Part shown: positions 21,427-25,078 of the stretch, piece by piece
Numbering within the stretch: position 1 is the stretch's first letter
Layout of the letters: every line of letters begins with the position of its first letter
NCBI GenBank assembly: GCA_016930995.1
Contig: JAFGFQ010000039.1
Coordinates: forward strand, 1-25,078
DNA from: Thermoplasmatota archaeon
Lineage (GTDB): Archaea > Thermoplasmatota > E2 > DHVEG-1
Direction of reading: 5' to 3'
DNA length: 25,078 bases
Notes under the pieces: generated by a model
What the model was told of the DNA's origin: nothing
Databases searched by the model: none
Seen by the model: the letters and a program-made list of their open reading frames with translations, nothing else
Program-made: the position numbers and the translations under genes

Positions 21427-21762
21427 ATGGAAAATAATGATATAGGGGAATTCATCTCGAAAGCAATCCAGGACGTGAAAAGCGGGATGCCGGAAGGCTG
21501 TGCCCTGGGAGGGGTCTTCGATTTCGACATCTCGGTCACCACTGAAAAAAAGAAAGGCGGAAAGTTAGACATCCGTCTTGTTGGCATCGGGCGCAGCTCT
21601 GGTTCCAAACAGACCCAAAGGATGAGGTTCCAAATAATAGACGAAGAGTCCAGGGATAAGAACACCAATTACGTCATGAATTTTTTAGACGAGATGGCGT
21701 CAAACCTGGCGAAGCTTGACAAGAGGTACGGGTTGAGGGCCGGACGTCATTTCCGGGATTAA
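21427..21762 (+). CDS. Trypco2-like domain protein (111 aa)
   Basis: The sequence IGEFISKAIQDV, then FDFDISVTTEKKKGGKLDIR and TQRMRFQI, matches the trypsin-co-occurring domain 2 pattern: an N-terminal helix and beta strands with V-T-x-E and a G-K-V/L-x-I turn. These small domains occur in bacterial and archaeal conflict systems beside NTPases, peptidases and nucleases, probably as adaptors. Here the partner is the upstream nuclease-like protein. After the domain comes a helical tail (NFLDEMASNLAKLDKRYG). Its TAA lies inside a 17-bp repeat. Confidence 0.6.
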   Translation: MENNDIGEFISKAIQDVKSGMPEGCALGGVFDFDISVTTEKKKGGKLDIRLVGIGRSSGSKQTQRMRFQIIDEESRDKNTNYVMNFLDEMASNLAKLDKRYGLRAGRHFRD

Positions 21763-21772
21763 TCCATATATA
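21756..21772 (+). repeat. 17-bp direct repeat, left copy
   Basis: GGATTAATCCATATATA occurs here, covering the stop codon of the Trypco2 gene, and again at 23330-23346. Its first ten bases are a perfect palindrome. The two copies bracket the methyltransferase/REase gene. Confidence 0.55.
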
Positions 21773-21913
21773 AATAAGTTTAAACATTTTTCATAAAATC
21801 ACATTTTCTTTAAAAAGCTTGTATATTCAATATTAATTAAAAAGAAGAAATTTCACATTTGGAATAATGATAAAGTAAAATAGAGAGAAAAGATTACATA
21901 ACGAGGCTTTAAA

Positions 21914-23314
21914 GTGATATGGAAGACACCCATATATCGATTTAGAATTCTATTAGAAGAGGATTCAGACGATTTAAAGGAAATCGTTTTTGATGTTACT
22001 GGTTCTGCACCACCTTTTATTGACGTAAAAGATACTATGAAAGGAGTTTTTAAAAAACTTCTCGATTCAGAAGAAGGGAAAAATATCAATAACATTCTTG
22101 ATTTTGGGGCGGCAAAATTAAGGAATACCGTTCATTTTTTAAATGAGGGTAAAAATGTTTGTGCAGTCGAATTTGAAGAATTAAGTAAAAAGTCAGATGA
22201 TGCAAAAAAACTTTTGGCAATATGTAAATCTAAAACTAATTTTGAGAAATTAATTTTTCCACACCCATTTATTGAACATAAGAAAAAATATGACCTTGTT
22301 TTATTAATTAACGTTCTACCAGTGATGCCAGTGTTTGCAGAGAGAATGATGGTCCTACAATTATTGCATGATAAAATTAAAGATAAGAGATATGTACTTT
22401 GGTATGCTCAAAAAGAAGGTTCTTATAAACCTATCAGAGAAAAGGGGGAACAAAATTTTGGTGACGGTATTTGGATGGGCAATAATAAACGTTTCAAGAC
22501 TTTTTATAAGTACCACTGCGTTGATGATGTTAATGAAATGATGGCTCTTTCTGGATTTAATTTCGTTAAAAAAATTTCAGCACAGGGAAATGACGTTTTA
22601 TTATATCAAAAAAATAGTTATAATTTATTTTCTGGAATTGTAACTATGGACAAGATAATAAAAGCGATTCCAATTGATGACACTATTGAAGATCCTATTG
22701 ATATTCAACCGAAGATTGTTAAAATGAAAGATGATGTAAAGGAAGTTATTCCAAATCCTTGCGAATTATCTATCGAAAAGTTATACGCTGAAACTTTAAA
22801 AAAGCTCACTCCTGGGCCAGATTATGCAGAAGAATACCATAGATTAGTATCTCAGATAATTTATCGAATCTTTAGAGGCTCCTTGCGAAATATGGAAATT
22901 AAACAGGAAATGGATCATGGCATGAAGATAATTGATACGGTGTATACAAATAGTGCAGAAAAAGGGTTCTTTGAAAATCTTTCTAAAAAATTTAAAATAA
23001 AATGCCCATATATTATTTTGGAAGCAAAGAATTATAGTTATGATCCAGAAAATCCTGAGTTTGACCAGTTAGCAGGGAGACTCAAAGATAATATTGGAAA
23101 ATTCGGCATATTAGTTTGCAGGAAAATTGAAGATTTATCCGTCGCTAAAGAACGATGTGAAGGTTATTTGGATGATGGGGATAAACATATAATTTTCTTG
23201 ACAGATGAAGAATTGTTAGATTTATTAGAACTCTATCAAGATAATGATTTGGATAGTATAAATGATTTTATGGATAAAAAAATTAGACCTTTGATATTCA
23301 AATCAAAAAAGTAA
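21914..23314 (+). CDS. Methyltransferase-like and restriction-endonuclease-like fusion (466 aa)
   Basis: Residues about 58-220 form a SAM-methyltransferase-like Rossmann domain: ILDFGAAKLRNT (motif I, 61-72), E86 after strand 2, and YDLVLLINVLPVMP (126-139, motif IV region). No NPPY or DPPY catalytic motif is seen. The C-terminal part (about 300-466) has D341 in IIDTVYTN and E370-A-K372 (LEAKNYS), a PD-(D/E)xK core. The gene may be a modification-dependent or self-modifying restriction protein. The start is GTG 21914 after GAGG; a nearby ATG is out of frame. AT-rich, unlike the Trypco2 pair upstream. Confidence 0.7.
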   Translation: MIWKTPIYRFRILLEEDSDDLKEIVFDVTGSAPPFIDVKDTMKGVFKKLLDSEEGKNINNILDFGAAKLRNTVHFLNEGKNVCAVEFEELSKKSDDAKKLLAICKSKTNFEKLIFPHPFIEHKKKYDLVLLINVLPVMPVFAERMMVLQLLHDKIKDKRYVLWYAQKEGSYKPIREKGEQNFGDGIWMGNNKRFKTFYKYHCVDDVNEMMALSGFNFVKKISAQGNDVLLYQKNSYNLFSGIVTMDKIIKAIPIDDTIEDPIDIQPKIVKMKDDVKEVIPNPCELSIEKLYAETLKKLTPGPDYAEEYHRLVSQIIYRIFRGSLRNMEIKQEMDHGMKIIDTVYTNSAEKGFFENLSKKFKIKCPYIILEAKNYSYDPENPEFDQLAGRLKDNIGKFGILVCRKIEDLSVAKERCEGYLDDGDKHIIFLTDEELLDLLELYQDNDLDSINDFMDKKIRPLIFKSKK

Positions 23315-23329
23315 TTTATCATTTTTTCA

Positions 23330-23346
23330 GGATTAATCCATATATA
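23330..23346 (+). repeat. 17-bp direct repeat, right copy
   Basis: The sequence is identical to 21756-21772, 16 nt after the stop of the fusion gene. The distance between copies is 1574 bp. Confidence 0.55.
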
Positions 23347-23385
23347 TAATGACTAATTAAACTCTCATTAATCAGATTAGCTTTC

Positions 23386-23408
23386 GAAAAAGGCCTTCGG
23401 CCTTTTTC
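23386..23408. terminator. Bidirectional hairpin terminator
   Basis: GAAAAAGGCC and GGCCTTTTTC form a perfect 10-bp stem with loop TTC; the T-rich arm on each strand gives a terminator-like run in both directions. It lies between two convergent genes (stops at 23314 and 23463). Confidence 0.7.
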
Positions 23409-23462
23409 TCGTTAAAAGAAGCCGTTCTAAAATTCCTTTAAACTAAGATTATTCTGATAATT

Positions 23463-24620
23463 TCAATTTTCTTTTGTTTTAGAATTTTCCGTAGTTTTAG
23501 AAATATAGTTCTTAATTGCATGGTTATTTTCTTCAAGATTATTCAAAAAATCTTTACGAAATGTTTTATACTTCTGATCAATCAATTCATACGCTTTTTG
23601 ATCCATCTCACCAACCTTCATTAAAGAGGATTCATAAAAGTCCAAAGATCCTCTGATAAAAGGTACATTATTCTCAAGTTCATTTATTATTTTTAATCGA
23701 ATACCATATTTATCAAACAATTGTTCAATAGATTCATTTTCAATTATTTCTTTTGGGGAAAAATTCATTTTCCAATCATTTTTTAAAACATTTAATGGAT
23801 AAACATTGGAAATGTCTTCCATTTTACGATCTATCATTTTTGTCATCTGCGCATTAATAACATTAATTTCATCTTTCATTATAATGTCAATATCAGAGAG
23901 TTCTTTTTTTCTCTGCTTTAAATCTGAACGATAAAGTAAAACACAATTACAAAAGTCAACGTATTTCAAATCTTTAAAATCATAACCATTTATTCGACAA
24001 TATTCAGGAATTTTTACTACGAATTCATTAAAAGCAGTTAACATGCTCTCAGAACCTTGATACTCCTTACAAATATTGGAATTTTTAGAAATTTTTTTCT
24101 TTGTAATCGATTTCTCTAAACGTTTTAATCTAAGCCATTCATGAACAATTTTTATTGCCTCCTCCGGTTTATTTTTATGGGCTTTACAATCTAAACCATT
24201 AATATTTGATAGAAATTCATGATATCGATATTTTTCTTTATCCATTACTATGAGATCTTTCTGAGAATGTTTTTCTCCCCCAAATTTTAAACATCCGATG
24301 AATAACCCCAATTCAAATGGCATATTAAATCGGGGGAGTTTCGTTTTTGAATCCAGTTTTACGCACGAAATATCATGAATCCCCAACCGAGAATCACAAA
24401 TTACTTCGCAAATTTTATCTAGCCTTACTTTACCCGAAGGTAGTTTAACACAGACCGGACAAAAACCATTACTCATCACAGTAAAAATAATCGCATGAAA
24501 AATCGGAAGATATCCTTTGTCAAATGGACAATTTATGAAAACATTAAAATCATAATTTTCTTTGTCAAAAATGACATTTTCGAAATTATTATTAAACTCA
24601 TCATTCACGAAAGAAACCAT
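23463..24620 (-). CDS. TIR-like (FNMPFELG family) protein (385 aa)
   Basis: Residues 25-167 carry a conserved pattern: FNVFINCPFDKGYLPIFHAI (25-44), GIHDISCVKLD (80-90), RFNMPFELGLFIG (97-109) with E103, and a lysine-rich KDLIVMDKEKYRYHEF. This resembles a Rossmann-like, TIR/nucleotide-binding family common in defence neighbourhoods; E103 would match the catalytic Glu of TIR NADases. The rest (about 180-385) is helical and may sense a trigger. GAGG precedes ATG 24620. It is co-oriented with the small gene upstream, 29 nt away. Function by analogy only. Confidence 0.6.
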   Translation of the reverse strand: MVSFVNDEFNNNFENVIFDKENYDFNVFINCPFDKGYLPIFHAIIFTVMSNGFCPVCVKLPSGKVRLDKICEVICDSRLGIHDISCVKLDSKTKLPRFNMPFELGLFIGCLKFGGEKHSQKDLIVMDKEKYRYHEFLSNINGLDCKAHKNKPEEAIKIVHEWLRLKRLEKSITKKKISKNSNICKEYQGSESMLTAFNEFVVKIPEYCRINGYDFKDLKYVDFCNCVLLYRSDLKQRKKELSDIDIIMKDEINVINAQMTKMIDRKMEDISNVYPLNVLKNDWKMNFSPKEIIENESIEQLFDKYGIRLKIINELENNVPFIRGSLDFYESSLMKVGEMDQKAYELIDQKYKTFRKDFLNNLEENNHAIKNYISKTTENSKTKEN

Positions 24621-24649
24621 CTGAATTTCCTCAAATCATTTGAAAATAT

Positions 24650-24940
24650 TTAATCGTGGTTTTTCTTTGAATTATTATATTTCATTGGAATTTTCTTCAG
24701 AAAAATATCCGGACAAAGTCTCATTTCGTCTATTGGTTCCATATGTATTATCTCATTGTTTTCATAAACAATAATTACTTTTCCGACTTTTGTTTTACCG
24801 ATACCCACTTTTACATTTGATTTTTTTTCTTTCGAAATTTTAGGTTTATCTTGTAACTTTTCGTACTCTGCAAGACATCTATAACTGGGGATATAACTCT
24901 CTTTAGTTCGTCTATCAGTATAAGGAAATTTTGTTATCAT
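24650..24940 (-). CDS. Hypothetical protein upstream of the TIR-like gene (96 aa)
   Basis: A basic protein with no known domain; TDRRTKESYIPSYRCLAEYE near its start and GKVIIVYENNEIIH near the middle suggest a small alpha/beta fold. I chose ATG 24940 because GGTGGTAGTGAG precedes it; the frame extends to an ATG at 24967, which has no ribosome binding site. It is probably the first gene of an operon with the TIR-like protein and could be its regulator or sensor. Confidence 0.5.
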   Translation of the reverse strand: MITKFPYTDRRTKESYIPSYRCLAEYEKLQDKPKISKEKKSNVKVGIGKTKVGKVIIVYENNEIIHMEPIDEMRLCPDIFLKKIPMKYNNSKKNHD

Positions 24941-24967
24941 ATTTCTCACTACCACCAGCATATTCAT

Positions 24968-25078
24968 AACGTAATTTTAATTGTTTATTGTTTTGTGTAT
25001 CAAAAACTTGTTTATAATTATTCTGATTTATCTTGATATAAAGTATATATTTTCATATTTATATATTAGATTATAATA
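24968..25078 (-). promoter_or_regulatory. Promoter region of the TIR-like operon
   Basis: Very AT-rich. On the minus strand AATTATAAACAAG near 25008-25020 is a TATA-like element that would give a leader of about 50 nt to ATG 24940. No gene is seen to the window end. Confidence 0.35.

Overview
The window is archaeal DNA. The signs are an Orc1/Cdc6 replication initiator, an archaeal-type asparagine synthetase related to AsnRS, a short Lrp/AsnC regulator, GGTGA-type ribosome binding sites, and many genes whose TATA-like box lies about 27 nt before the start codon (leaderless genes). The lineage cannot be named from sequence alone. No rRNA, tRNA or CRISPR array was seen.

The window reads as a mobile-element backbone interleaved with cargo. 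Backbone genes are GC-richer and form five transcription units: a tyrosine integrase with a C-terminal zinc ribbon (2590-3801); a minus-strand operon of zinc-ribbon protein, two-TM protein, radical SAM enzyme and 169-aa protein (9262-7531); a zinc-binding protein (13152-12799); Orc1/Cdc6 (16526-15438); and a conjugation-like operon of small membrane protein, DUF8128-like partner and HerA/TraG-type ATPase with a nuclease-like tail (17329-20357). All five carry the same short motif, close to TTTGCA-N4-CTCTCTGTT, at the position expected for the transcription start. In two of them it starts exactly 54 nt before the first ATG, in leaders with no Shine-Dalgarno site. I regard this shared leader as the most novel signal here.

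The cargo is mostly AT-rich and falls into blocks. 1-2370: a one-TM protein, a class II aldolase-like protein and unknowns. 3845-7286: an AbrB-like protein, a UbiA prenyltransferase with a V4R protein, and a lipoprotein. 9367-12778: a CPBP protease, divergent asnA-like and Lrp genes with palindromic sites, and a three-gene operon behind tandem palindromes. 13274-15445: a tiny membrane protein with a probable ACG start and a single-chain GmrSD-type restriction enzyme. 16675-17271: a protein with an R-x4-H (HEPN-type) motif. 20433-24967: a putative conflict island with a PD-(D/E)xK-like protein, a Trypco2-like protein, a methyltransferase-like/REase fusion, and a TIR-like protein with a small partner.

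Putting this together: integrase, Cdc6 and coupling ATPase would supply integration, replication and transfer, the common leader would co-regulate them, and the junctions between units have collected defence and metabolic genes, several sharing a bidirectional TATA region with the neighbouring backbone unit. The element's ends (att sites) were not identified.
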